Shown here piece after piece: positions 17,149 to 25,853 of a stretch of 64,000 nt of DNA. The translations under genes and the position numbers were made by a program. How positions within the stretch are numbered: position 1 is the first letter of the stretch; every line of letters starts with the position of its first letter. The notes beneath the pieces were generated by a model. The model searched no databases. It saw nothing but the letters and a program-made list of their open reading frames with translations, and had not been told where the DNA came from. The DNA is from Hyphomicrobiales bacterium (GTDB lineage Bacteria > Pseudomonadota > Alphaproteobacteria > Rhizobiales > Rhizobiaceae): NCBI GenBank assembly GCA_900466605.1, contig UBMU01000003.1, positions 1-64,000 of the forward strand. The letters are read 5' to 3'.

Positions 17149-18909
17149 TTGTCAGGCGACATGCAAAACTGGTCCGGCCTATTGCCTCACCCGCTGGTGT
17201 TACCGAGCATTGCGCTGCCGACGGTGCCTGAATCACCTGCCGCTATGGTGGCGGGAGATACAGGTACGCTCCTGATCCAGCCTCCATCGAGGATGACCAG
17301 CCCGGCGGCCTCCATCCGCCACGTCCTCACCAGCCGTTGCATCATTCTGAGGTTCCTTTTTGTGAAGCGTGCTGGATCGATGTCTGACAGGCGTTGCAAT
17401 ACGCTGACCGCCGAGAGGTTTGGTTCCTCCTTCAGCCAGCCCGTGATCAGCGCTTCGAACGGCTCGAACATGCTGGGTGCTTTCGGTCGGGGTTTGGTCC
17501 GTCGGTACGGTCGCCGATGCGTGGGTCGTCTCTCGCCGTTCTGCCAGGCCGTCTTCAGGTTCGCAGCGAAGCTCTGAAGATCGATGACCAATGGCTCTGC
17601 GATTTTCGCATTCAGGCCACGACGATCGACCCGGTTCCCGAGCTCTTCCTGGGCGGCACGAACTCCCGCAAATAGCAGCACAGGATCGGCTGTCTCCAAC
17701 AATGCCCTTAGCCGCTCCTTGTCGTCCTCGGCAATGTCCGGATGCGCAAGGACGCGGGCAGCCGGTGGTACGGGCGGATGATATCGTTTGATCACGCGCG
17801 CGCCGATCCGCGTCTTCTCCTGCAGTTTGAATGATGGCTGGAACAGATTGCCATGAAGCCTCACCACTTCATAGAGTTGACTAAGGCAAGTCGTTGCCCC
17901 CGCGCCCACAAAACGGCCATATCCTACCAACCGACGCACGGTGGCACCGTTCTTCTGCTCCACATGCGCCTGGTCGTTCTTTCGATAGGCGCGACAGCGC
18001 GTCACTTCGAACCCTTCGCTCCGGCACCATGAGACGACGAGCGCGTTCATGAAGGCGCTGTCGTTGTCGAAGTCGACACCGAGCAATGGAAAGGGAAAGA
18101 GCGAACGCGCGCATTTGATCGCCACGATCACATTGCTGCTGTCACGGGTGCGAACCGGAACACATTCGGTCCAGCCAGTGGCAATATCCGTCAGCACCAT
18201 CGTCTGCACGAAGTTTCCTGCCGACGACGTGCCCGAATGCGCCACAAAATCGACCTCGACGAACCCAGGCGGCGGATCATTCCAATCGCCGAAGGTGCGC
18301 ACCGGAACCGATCGGCGAACCGCAGAACTCATTCCTGCCCGGCGCCGTTGACCGCCGCGAGCGATAATACGAACCTCCGTCAAAAGCCGATCGATCGTTG
18401 CCGGGCTCACTGTCATCAGCTTCTGTCGAAGCTCGTCGCCAAGCTCCAGTCGGCCATGTCGTTCAAGAGCTGGCAGCAGGACTGGGATCATCGGCTGCAG
18501 TCGCTTGGAACATAGTCGCTCGGATGCCTCCCACAGCACGATCAAGCCTTCGCGGACGTCTTGGCCATAACGAAGACTGGAAGTCCTGCGTGGAGGTGGT
18601 TTCTTCTCGTGACGGTTCAGCACCCGGATCGCATGCTTTCGATGGTAACCCGTCACTGCCACGAACTCATCGAGAATCCGGCATTTGTCGTCTCGACGCG
18701 CCAGCCGATATCGCTCGATAATTGCCTCGGTCAGTTCCGATCGTGTCGCCATGCTGATCCGCCCGACCATCCGTCCCCCGAACCGGAACGGCACGACTTG
18801 TCCATCCCCTTCGGTACAGAAACACTATCGGTAACATTTTGCTTGAGGCAATGCGGGACCAGTTCACGATGACGCTTGATACACATAAGCGACAGGTCCG
18901 TTCGAGCTT
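17149..18909. mobile_element. Insertion sequence with DDE transposase
   Basis: One transposase gene is flanked by imperfect inverted repeats. Three blocks match in the same order at both ends: AACTGGTCC (17167-17175; complement at 18856-18864), ATTGCCTCA (17181-17189; complement at 18844-18852) and TGTTACCGA (17198-17206; complement at 18828-18836). The exact tips are unclear. A 9-bp direct repeat TTCTCCACA (17140-17148 and 18910-18918) could be a target duplication, which sets the limits given. However, the right end would then extend about 30 bp further than the left beyond the matched blocks. Confidence 0.7.
17187..18752 (-). CDS. IS transposase, integrase-core DDE type
   Basis: A protein of about 521 residues. 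An N-terminal helical DNA-binding region (TRSELTEAIIERY, YHRKHAIRVLN) is followed by an rve-type catalytic core. The likely triad is D in VEVDFVAHSG, D in LGVDFDNDSAF and E in HVEQKNGATVRR. A basic C-terminal domain follows. It fits the unclassified (ISNCY-like) group common in rhizobia. It appears full length, so the element could be active. The start is uncertain: MATRSEL at 18752, or upstream at 18770 or 18794. The stop lies inside the left inverted repeat. Confidence 0.85.
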   Translation of the reverse strand: MATRSELTEAIIERYRLARRDDKCRILDEFVAVTGYHRKHAIRVLNRHEKKPPPRRTSSLRYGQDVREGLIVLWEASERLCSKRLQPMIPVLLPALERHGRLELGDELRQKLMTVSPATIDRLLTEVRIIARGGQRRRAGMSSAVRRSVPVRTFGDWNDPPPGFVEVDFVAHSGTSSAGNFVQTMVLTDIATGWTECVPVRTRDSSNVIVAIKCARSLFPFPLLGVDFDNDSAFMNALVVSWCRSEGFEVTRCRAYRKNDQAHVEQKNGATVRRLVGYGRFVGAGATTCLSQLYEVVRLHGNLFQPSFKLQEKTRIGARVIKRYHPPVPPAARVLAHPDIAEDDKERLRALLETADPVLLFAGVRAAQEELGNRVDRRGLNAKIAEPLVIDLQSFAANLKTAWQNGERRPTHRRPYRRTKPRPKAPSMFEPFEALITGWLKEEPNLSAVSVLQRLSDIDPARFTKRNLRMMQRLVRTWRMEAAGLVILDGGWIRSVPVSPATIAAGDSGTVGSAMLGNTSG

Positions 18910-19056
18910 TTCTCCACAGTCCTTCGGCCGATCCGCAAGTATCACCCACTCAGCAGACCACGCCGCCGATTGAGGCTTTTTGATCATTTTTTCTAGCGTA
19001 CAAAGCTGCAACTTGGCCTAGCCTCCCATCAAGCAATACGAACTTGGGAGGATAGG

Positions 19057-19371
19057 ATGAGTGCATGGATCAAGGCCTGTGGCATCGACGACATCGACAA
19101 TGAGGACGTGATCCGCTTCGACCACGAAGGTAAGACCTTCGCCATATACCGGAGCCCTGATGACAGCTTCTATGCGACAGATGGCATGTGCTCCCACGAA
19201 AAGGTGCATCTCGCCGACGGTCTGGTAATGGACAACATCATCGAGTGTCCAAAGCACAACGGACGGTTCGATTATCGCACCGGCGAGGCCCGTGGGGCAC
19301 CTGTCTGCATCAATCTCCGCACTTATCGAACAAAGGTGGAAGACGGCAGCATCTACCTTGGCCTGGAGTGA
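19057..19371 (+). CDS. mocE: MocE-type Rieske 2Fe-2S ferredoxin
   Basis: A 104-residue Rieske protein. The cluster ligands C45-x-H47 (CSH) and C64-x-x-H67 (CPKH) are in place, with the usual GRFDYRTGEARGAPV after the second box. MocE of Rhizobium leguminosarum rhizopine loci is the named relative; it passes electrons to the oxygenase that starts 3-O-methyl-scyllo-inosamine breakdown. The start has the RBS GGGAGGATAGG. Only 6 bp separate it from mocF, so the two are surely cotranscribed. The promoter must lie in the 150 bp after the IS or be supplied by it. Confidence 0.88.
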   Translation: MSAWIKACGIDDIDNEDVIRFDHEGKTFAIYRSPDDSFYATDGMCSHEKVHLADGLVMDNIIECPKHNGRFDYRTGEARGAPVCINLRTYRTKVEDGSIYLGLE

Positions 19372-19377
19372 CGCGCG

Positions 19378-20601
19378 ATGCAGGAGTTTGTTATCATCGG
19401 AGGAGGACAGTGTGGCGCGAGGGCCGCGCTGGCGCTGCGTGACCAGGGATTTGATGGTCACATCACCTTGATCGGCGAGGAACGGCACCTTCCCTACGAG
19501 CGCCCGCCCTTGTCGAAGAAGCACTTGATGTCTTCGGTAGAAAGCGAGCCTTCCTTCGTTGTCAGCAGTGAGACCTTCGCAGAGCGATCGATCGCGATCG
19601 TGACAAGCGATGCGGCAGTCGGACTGGATCGTGAAAGCCGTTCCGTGCAGCTGGCGAGCGGTCGCAGCGTTTCCTACGATAAATTGCTGCTCGCAACTGG
19701 TTCGACGCCGCGAAAACTTCCCTCCGTAGAAGGAATGGACCATGCCTTCTATTTGCGGACGCACGACGATGCACAGTGCCTGTCGCAACGTCTTGTTGCT
19801 GGGGGACATTTGGTGATCATCGGCGCCGGCTTCATCGGACTGGAACTGGCAGCCGCGGCCAGGCAACGTGGCCTCGACGTCACCGTCCTCGAGGCGTTGC
19901 CGCGTATCCTGATGCGGGCAGTGCCCGAGGCAATCGCGGCCCTCGTCCATGCGCTCCATGAGGCCCATGGCGTTCGCCTCCTTTGCAACACAAGTGTTGG
20001 AACGATTGAAGCGCATACGGCAGGTATGAGCCTCGCTCTGAGCAACGGCGAAATCCTCGACGCTACGACCCTCGTTGTCGGGATCGGTGCGGAACCGCGC
20101 TGCGAACTCGCACGGCAGGCGGGCCTGGCGGTCGAGAACGGGATCGCCGTCAACACTGCCCTGCAGACGAGCGACCCGGCAATCTTCGCCGCCGGCGACT
20201 GCTGCTCGTTCCCCTACCAGGGAAAGAGAATCCGTCTCGAAGCCTGGCGCAATGCACAAGATCAGGGAGCGCATGCGTCCGCCAACATGCTGGGCGCGGA
20301 AGCGCCGTACGAAGTTGTTCCATGGTTCTGGTCGGATCAATATGATTTCTCGCTGCAGATCGCGGGCCTGGCCAGTGGGGCGGCCTGCACGTTCCGTCGG
20401 CAGATTGACGAGGAAACGATGATCCTGTTCCATCTCGGCGATGACCAGCGATTGCTGGCGGCAAGTGGTTGGGCTCGGGGAAATACGATCGCGCGCGACA
20501 TCAAGCTTGCAGAGATGTTGATCGCACAGCGTGCCAAACCTGCGCCGGAAGCGCTGGCATCGCCCGCCGTGAGCTTGAAATCCCTTCTGTCGCGGTCATA
20601 G
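19378..20601 (+). CDS. mocF: MocF-type NAD(P)H:ferredoxin reductase
   Basis: A 407-residue FAD protein of the oxygenase-coupled reductase class (BphA4/rubredoxin-reductase fold). The FAD motif FVIIGGGQCGARAA is at the N-terminus and the NAD(P) motif LVIIGAGFIGLELA at about 142-155. IFAAGDCCSFPY marks the second FAD contact, and a C-terminal domain follows. It would reduce the MocE Rieske protein. It sits between mocE and the mocA-type gene, in the same order as an electron-transfer module. The long antisense frame over it is a coding shadow. Confidence 0.88.
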   Translation: MQEFVIIGGGQCGARAALALRDQGFDGHITLIGEERHLPYERPPLSKKHLMSSVESEPSFVVSSETFAERSIAIVTSDAAVGLDRESRSVQLASGRSVSYDKLLLATGSTPRKLPSVEGMDHAFYLRTHDDAQCLSQRLVAGGHLVIIGAGFIGLELAAAARQRGLDVTVLEALPRILMRAVPEAIAALVHALHEAHGVRLLCNTSVGTIEAHTAGMSLALSNGEILDATTLVVGIGAEPRCELARQAGLAVENGIAVNTALQTSDPAIFAAGDCCSFPYQGKRIRLEAWRNAQDQGAHASANMLGAEAPYEVVPWFWSDQYDFSLQIAGLASGAACTFRRQIDEETMILFHLGDDQRLLAASGWARGNTIARDIKLAEMLIAQRAKPAPEALASPAVSLKSLLSRS

Positions 20602-20641
20602 AGTTGGAGGTAGGCCTGACGGCGAAATCGGAGTGGAGGGG

Positions 20642-21646
20642 ATGATGAAAGAGATCCGGATCGGCATCATTGGAACAGGCGTCATGGGTGCCGACCATGC
20701 TGCGATTCTTGCGGAGGGAGTGGCGAATGCAAGACTGGTCGCCGTTCAGGATTTCGACCTCGGTCGAGCCGAAACGATTGCCGCATCCCTGGACGTGCGG
20801 GCCATCGCAGATGCGGATGCGCTGATCGGCGATCCCGACATCGATGCCGTGATGGTCTGCTCGCCTGATGGCACCCATGCCTCGCTGGCGCTGAAGGCGA
20901 TTGCCGCCGGCAAGCCCGTTCTGGTCGAGAAACCTCTGGCGGCAAGTCTGGAGGATGCCGAAGCCATCATTCGAGCAGAAGTCGATGCAGGCCGGCGTCT
21001 TGTGCAGGTTGGCTTCATGCGACGCTTCGACCCTGGCTACAGGGAGATGAAACAGGCGCTCGCCTCCGGCGAACTCGGGCGACCGCTATTCCTGCATTGT
21101 GTTCATAGAAACGCAGTCGGCCCTGACTATCTGACGTCAGAACTGGTGATTGCGAATTCCGCGGGCCACGAATTCGACATCGCGCGATACCTTCTGGACG
21201 AGGACATCACCTCGGCAATCGTCGCCAGCCCTCCTGCGACTCGGAACGCCCCGAACAGACAGCCGCAGTTCATCCTTCTACAGACCCGCTCCGGCGTGGT
21301 GGTCGATATCGAGGTCTTCACCGACGCACAATACGGATACGACGTCCGGGCGGAGCTTGTTTGTGAAGAAGGAACTGTCGCTCTGGACCCCAGCCCGGCA
21401 ACCACAATACGCGCCAGAGGCCACGACGGTTTTCGGACGCCTGCCGATTGGCGTCCGCGGTTCCGGCAGGCCTATCGCGCGCAGTTGGAAGCCTGGACGA
21501 CAGGTATTCTGTCAAACACGCCGTGCGGCTCAAGCGCGTGGGACGGCTATATGGCAATGCTGGTGACAACGGCCTGCCTTCACGCCTGGAAGACAAGAAG
21601 CCGGGCGGCGGTCGAAATACCCGAAAAGCCATTCCTGTATCGCTAA
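20642..21646 (+). CDS. mocA: Gfo/Idh/MocA family dehydrogenase (MocA-like)
   Basis: A 334-residue NAD(P)-dependent oxidoreductase of the inositol dehydrogenase/MocA family. The Rossmann motif IGIIGTGVMGADHA is at about residues 6-19, the catalytic Lys in VLVEKPLA and the substrate His in NSAGHEFDIARYL. In rhizopine catabolism MocA oxidises the inositol-type ring after demethylation. The start ATG at 20642 (or 20645) is preferred, as GTGGAGGGG just before it is the RBS. It lies 40 bp after mocF in the same orientation, so mocEFA form one operon. Confidence 0.82.
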   Translation: MMKEIRIGIIGTGVMGADHAAILAEGVANARLVAVQDFDLGRAETIAASLDVRAIADADALIGDPDIDAVMVCSPDGTHASLALKAIAAGKPVLVEKPLAASLEDAEAIIRAEVDAGRRLVQVGFMRRFDPGYREMKQALASGELGRPLFLHCVHRNAVGPDYLTSELVIANSAGHEFDIARYLLDEDITSAIVASPPATRNAPNRQPQFILLQTRSGVVVDIEVFTDAQYGYDVRAELVCEEGTVALDPSPATTIRARGHDGFRTPADWRPRFRQAYRAQLEAWTTGILSNTPCGSSAWDGYMAMLVTTACLHAWKTRSRAAVEIPEKPFLYR

Positions 21647-21771
21647 TACGACCGGCTCAGGAAGCGCCTCGCACGAATTTCCGCCACGCAGCCGTTCTCG
21701 ACAGGAAAACACATGTCGGCAGCGGCAACACTCGCCGAGGTGGCACGCGGGCCCACACCTCCGGAAAAAAC

Positions 21772-22368
21772 TCATCGGCTGGCAGTCTCGGCTCCCGAGT
21801 TCTCGGGAAATGGAGAGGTGCATGCGCGCCTGGGACCGTTGTAGGGCTGGTAAGTATTGTCCTGCGCCCGATAAGACGAGTAACGCGTCGAACACCACGC
21901 TGTATGATCCGCGCCTCCACTCACGGATCCCGTGATTTCCATGGATGGACTAGTGATTGGCGAAACGCAGCTGCGCATTTGGCCGCTGTAGGAACGATAA
22001 GTATTACTCGCGGGATCGTAGGATCGATACCTGGACGCGCACCATTGTTCATGCTCGTTCCGCAAGGACGCCGCAGCGCTGTCTGATGCTGTGTTCCCGG
22101 ACGCGGAATTTGATGCGAGGTCCGTTTTGGGCTTCGTCACCCTCGCTGTAATGGGATAGGCCGCAGAGACAAGCGGGGCAACCCGCTCGAATTTTTGGCT
22201 CAGGGTGTCAACCCGTTCGGGAGCCGCAGTCCAAAGATCCGGGGTATTCAGGTTCGCCAACTGCTGTCCATCGGGCATGGCGAGAATGTAGGTGGCAACC
22301 CCGGCGCCTAGAACGCAGGTCCCGACCGCCGAAACCACCCCAAACAACATTGCTGCAATGGCTCTCAT
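21772..22368 (-). CDS. BA14K family exported protein with two repeat motifs
   Basis: A 198-residue protein. An N-terminal hydrophobic segment (about residues 5-30) may be a signal or anchor. A low-complexity Ser/Ala/Asn region leads to two copies of the BA14K motif: [20 protein letters not shown] and [20 protein letters not shown], each followed by a partner Cys. BA14K-like proteins are surface or periplasmic in Rhizobiales, with lectin-like or envelope roles. A possible Cys pair within each motif would stabilise the fold. It is convergent with the mocEFA operon and has no evident functional link to it. Confidence 0.82.
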   Translation of the reverse strand: MRAIAAMLFGVVSAVGTCVLGAGVATYILAMPDGQQLANLNTPDLWTAAPERVDTLSQKFERVAPLVSAAYPITARVTKPKTDLASNSASGNTASDSAAASLRNEHEQWCASRYRSYDPASNTYRSYSGQMRSCVSPITSPSMEITGSVSGGADHTAWCSTRYSSYRAQDNTYQPYNGPRRACTSPFPENSGAETASR

Positions 22369-22754
22369 GACAGCCTCCTCCCCTCATGGCTGGCGCACCC
22401 TATGTTCCCCGCCCGCGAAAACCAGAACGCCCAAGCCAAGACAATCACGACAGGGTAGAAACCCACGTGTCGAAAATTGGTTCCTCCTGCGTATGCCCTA
22501 AAGGAACGCGGTCCGTCTCAGGCCGATATCAACAGACGGAAATCCCCCACTCCAACTCCCAGAACCGCTTCGCGTGGGGTGGCATAGCCTGATAATTGGT
22601 ACCGGAAGTCAGTGTTTGTGTAGAGCCGCATTGGCGTCAGCGGCGCTCTGCCGAGCGCTGTGGAAGGCGGAGACCTCGCGATCAAAGAGACCAACACATT
22701 GCCTCTACCGCCTTTGCAGCAGATCAGCGTATAATATTGTCTTCTTTGAGAAAA
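22369..22754. other. Intergenic, no gene recognised
   Basis: This stretch lies between the BA14K start and the tRNA-Lys 3' end. No conserved gene, hairpin with T-run or strong promoter was found. The BA14K promoter is presumably here. Confidence 0.4.
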
Positions 22755-22830
<76 letters not shown>

Positions 22831-22954
22831 GTGACCGCCGTGTTGCGCGGTGTGAGGGGGCGTATAAACAGGATCGTTCGGCTTGTCTAGCGCCTGCCTG
22901 AAAATTCTTTGGTTAAATGCGAAGATTTTTGCGCATGGCTGAAATGCAATGAAA

Positions 22955-23866
22955 TCAAAGGTCCAGCGTTCCGCTCGCGATACGCACCGCCTGCCCGCCA
23001 ATCCGGGCATTTGCGATCGCTCCGCCTTCGACATCCATGTGCAGGTGTATGAAGGAGGGCCGGCCCATCTCCACCCCCTGCTCGATCATCACATCGTGGT
23101 GCCCATCCGTCAGTCGGTCGAAATGGTGAATGGCGCCGGAAAGCGCGGCCGCAGCCGACCCGGTAGCCGGATCTTCGACAATCCCCATGCCGCTCGCAAA
23201 CATGCGCGCGTGAAACTTCGCGACATGGTTCACACCGCCGCGACAATAGATGTAGGCGGAGGCAAGTGCGCCATCGACGAACGGAACGGTCGCTTCCCAA
23301 AGTTGCGGATCGAAATCCATACGCTGGGCCGCGCCGACGTCGTGAATGGGAATCATGAGGAACGGCACTCCGGCGCTCCAGATCGACGGCACGTGGTTCT
23401 CAAAGCCGATTTCTGTCGTCTTCAGCGACAACGCATTGGCAATCCCAAGCTTGTCGAGTGGCATGGTGATTTGTTGCGACTTCCGGGGCAGATCAAATTC
23501 GGCGAAACTCGCCTCGCCCTCCCGCAGCCGAACCGCGCAACGCACCGGCCCGACATTTTCCTCAAGCACCGAAACGAGATCGATGGTCGATTTACCGTGT
23601 GCCCGCTCGGCCAGCGCGATCGCGGTGCCTACCGTCGGGTGTCCCGCAAAGGGCAACTCGCGACCGGGTGTGAAGATCCGAATCCGAGCCGTATAGGCCG
23701 GATTGGCAGTGGGCTGGACGAACACCGTTTCCGAGAGGTTGGTTTCCTTGGCGATCGCCTGCATAGCGTCATCGCTCAGGTGGTCGCCATCGAAAATGAC
23801 TGCAAGTGGGTTTCCGGCGAGTTTGCGGTCGGTGAACACGTCATAGACGCTGTAGCTTCGCGCCAC
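22955..23866 (-). CDS. PhzF family isomerase/epimerase
   Basis: A 303-residue member of the PhzF fold (diaminopimelate-epimerase-like, cytoplasmic). The catalytic Glu is in NLSETVFV (about residue 46), with LPFAGHPTVGTA and the family signature VEDPATGSAAAAL near the C-terminus. True PhzF isomerises a phenazine precursor. No other phenazine genes are near, so this is an orphan housekeeping-type member of unknown substrate. The stop is 66 bp from the next gene upstream on the same strand. Confidence 0.88.
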   Translation of the reverse strand: MARSYSVYDVFTDRKLAGNPLAVIFDGDHLSDDAMQAIAKETNLSETVFVQPTANPAYTARIRIFTPGRELPFAGHPTVGTAIALAERAHGKSTIDLVSVLEENVGPVRCAVRLREGEASFAEFDLPRKSQQITMPLDKLGIANALSLKTTEIGFENHVPSIWSAGVPFLMIPIHDVGAAQRMDFDPQLWEATVPFVDGALASAYIYCRGGVNHVAKFHARMFASGMGIVEDPATGSAAAALSGAIHHFDRLTDGHHDVMIEQGVEMGRPSFIHLHMDVEGGAIANARIGGQAVRIASGTLDL

Positions 23867-23932
23867 ATCGGCCTCCTGGTCTCGGGTCCTCGTTTCGCCA
23901 ACCTGCCCGACCGAACGATCGAGCGCAAGGCG

Positions 23933-24679
23933 TTAAGCGCCTCGCTTTTCTCCAAAGTACCAATCAATGACGGGTAGCATCGCAATATTGTACGGGTGCG
24001 CTTTTGGATCGGCCGAATGTATCGCAACCGCGCCGGCAATCTCCTTGTCGTCGGCAACCAGCATGTGTGCATGGATCTTCTCGATCATCTGATCGGCAGT
24101 CAGATCGAAGCGGAAGAGACGCAGCACTGTCACCGTGCGCCTGACATGGCTCGCATAATACCGAGCGCCGGCTTCTGCCTCGTCGAGGTCGAGCCCGGTC
24201 TCCTCCATCACCTCGCGCCGCATGTTGCCCTCGAGATCGCAGCGACCGCTGGAGATGTCTTCGGGTTCCAGCGAGCCGGCGGCGAAATACACCTGGCCAG
24301 GATTGGCTGTATGGCTCCCCATGCGAATAGCCACAAGAGCACCGTCGGATGTCTCTAGAACAGGATAGGCAAACAGGTGGATGCCGCCTTGCCGGTTCGA
24401 TTGACGCCGCCACCACATGAATGTCGAAAACGGTATGACGTGGCCTTCGCCTGCTAGGGTGCCGTCGATCAGCGCCAACCGCTTCTGGAAGACCATCCGG
24501 CCATCGAACAGCGCGGGGTTTGCGGCAATTTCCTTGTCCCAGTTTTCATTGATCGCTTCGCGCTCGGCGATGTCGAAGGGGTGGTCTCCAGAGAGGACGC
24601 GAAGGTCCACTCCGGTAATCGGAAACACCGTCTGCTCCGGCGGCCAGCCGACGAAATCCTCTGAGAAGTGAAGGTTCAT
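23933..24679 (-). CDS. NUDIX hydrolase
   Basis: A 248-residue protein with a NUDIX box at about residues 140-172 (GSLEPEDIS through REVMEETGLDL, containing the REVMEE core). It would hydrolyse a nucleoside diphosphate linked to another moiety. The N-terminal 100 residues are not recognised. The start ATG at 24679 overlaps the stop of the upstream endonuclease-like gene (ATGA), which indicates translational coupling. A longer frame to 24883 has no homologous N-terminus. Confidence 0.85.
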   Translation of the reverse strand: MNLHFSEDFVGWPPEQTVFPITGVDLRVLSGDHPFDIAEREAINENWDKEIAANPALFDGRMVFQKRLALIDGTLAGEGHVIPFSTFMWWRRQSNRQGGIHLFAYPVLETSDGALVAIRMGSHTANPGQVYFAAGSLEPEDISSGRCDLEGNMRREVMEETGLDLDEAEAGARYYASHVRRTVTVLRLFRFDLTADQMIEKIHAHMLVADDKEIAGAVAIHSADPKAHPYNIAMLPVIDWYFGEKRGA

Positions 24680-25785
24680 ATCAAATCCAATGTCATGACG
24701 ACGGGGCAATGGTCGGAGGCCTTCGGTCGATCCCAGCCCGTACGGGGATAGCGCTCGACTTCCTGACCGGGCGGGAAGACGGTGCGGTAAGGCTGACCAT
24801 GCCGGACGATCTCCGGCAGGCGGTCGGCATTCGTTCTGGCGAGGGCAGCCGAAAGCCAGATGTAGTCTAGCTGACACAGCCACTGCTCTTGCGGACCCCG
24901 GGCATGGTAGAGCGTCCAGCGATCGAGCGGATCACGGCGACGGACGACGTTCTCCGCAAATCCGTCATGACTGAAGACATCGAGTGCGCTGACGCTCTCG
25001 TCCCGATGCTCGAAGCGGTACCCCGTACGGCGACGACCGATAACGTCGACACGCTCCTGATAGTCGTTCATGTCTCCACATATAACGAACCGCTTGTCAT
25101 CCGCGTGGCCGCTGAAACGGTCCTCGATGATACGCCGCACAGCCAACGCTTCGGCTCGCCGCACGGGCATCGTGCCGAGCCTGCTGTCGACGCCCTCCGT
25201 GCGTGGACCATCCATCGATTTGAAATGGACCACGTAAAGCGATAGCGGGACACCGCCGACCTCAAGATCAAGCTCAAGGCAATCGCGCTTGAAGATCTTG
25301 TCGTCGATCCGGTTGGTAAGCGCCAGCTGATCGTTGAAAAGCTCGAGATCGCGATAGGTGAACATCGCGTGGCTCTTGACCTGCTTGAGCTCGATTTTCT
25401 GCCCGTCGCGTGTCTCTTCCCGCATCAACACTGCAACGTCGATGCCGCGGCTGTCGTTGCCTTCAACGAGATATTTCTGCCGGTAGCCGTTGCCGACCAT
25501 CCGGAACAGATAGCCGTATTCGAAGGCCTGCAGCGCCTCCATGTTGTCGACCTCCTGCAGGCACAGAATGTCGGCATCGGCGTCGGCAATCGCCAGCGCC
25601 GTCATCTGCCGGGTATCGTCAGTCGTCGAAATCACGCGTGCCTGCTCAAGCTGCTGGTAGACGCCCTCGCTGCGCACCTCGAACAGCTTTATCACACGGT
25701 CTTGGCGCAGTTGGTTGCGGAAGCCCGTGAAGTCGAACCGCGTCATCAGATTTTCGACGTTGAAAGTAGCAATGCGAAGCGACAT
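24676..25785 (-). CDS. Endonuclease/exonuclease/phosphatase family protein
   Basis: A 369-residue metal-dependent EEP-fold hydrolase. It has RIATFNVENL at the start, the catalytic Glu in ILCLQEVDN, an Asp/Asn pair in VICGDMNDYQE and the terminal SDHCPVVMTL motif. It lacks an obvious signal peptide. The substrate may be DNA, lipid phosphate or nucleotide; sequence does not settle it. Its stop overlaps the NUDIX start, pairing two phosphohydrolases. Confidence 0.88.
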   Translation of the reverse strand: MSLRIATFNVENLMTRFDFTGFRNQLRQDRVIKLFEVRSEGVYQQLEQARVISTTDDTRQMTALAIADADADILCLQEVDNMEALQAFEYGYLFRMVGNGYRQKYLVEGNDSRGIDVAVLMREETRDGQKIELKQVKSHAMFTYRDLELFNDQLALTNRIDDKIFKRDCLELDLEVGGVPLSLYVVHFKSMDGPRTEGVDSRLGTMPVRRAEALAVRRIIEDRFSGHADDKRFVICGDMNDYQERVDVIGRRRTGYRFEHRDESVSALDVFSHDGFAENVVRRRDPLDRWTLYHARGPQEQWLCQLDYIWLSAALARTNADRLPEIVRHGQPYRTVFPPGQEVERYPRTGWDRPKASDHCPVVMTLDLI

Positions 25786-25853
25786 CGAGCATTTCCAATT
25801 GGCATTGCGCCATTAGTAGTGGCTAAGTCCCGCTTCGAAAAGACGTTTCGACA

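Noticed and set aside
17140..18918. 9-bp TTCTCCACA repeats as a certain IS target duplication
   Set aside because: Using them makes the right terminal region about 30 bp longer than the left relative to the matched inverted-repeat blocks, so it is only a candidate.
19018..20433. 471-residue open frame antisense to mocE/mocF
   Set aside because: It lies fully opposite two genes with clear Rieske and FAD motifs, has no recognisable domain and reflects high-GC codon bias.
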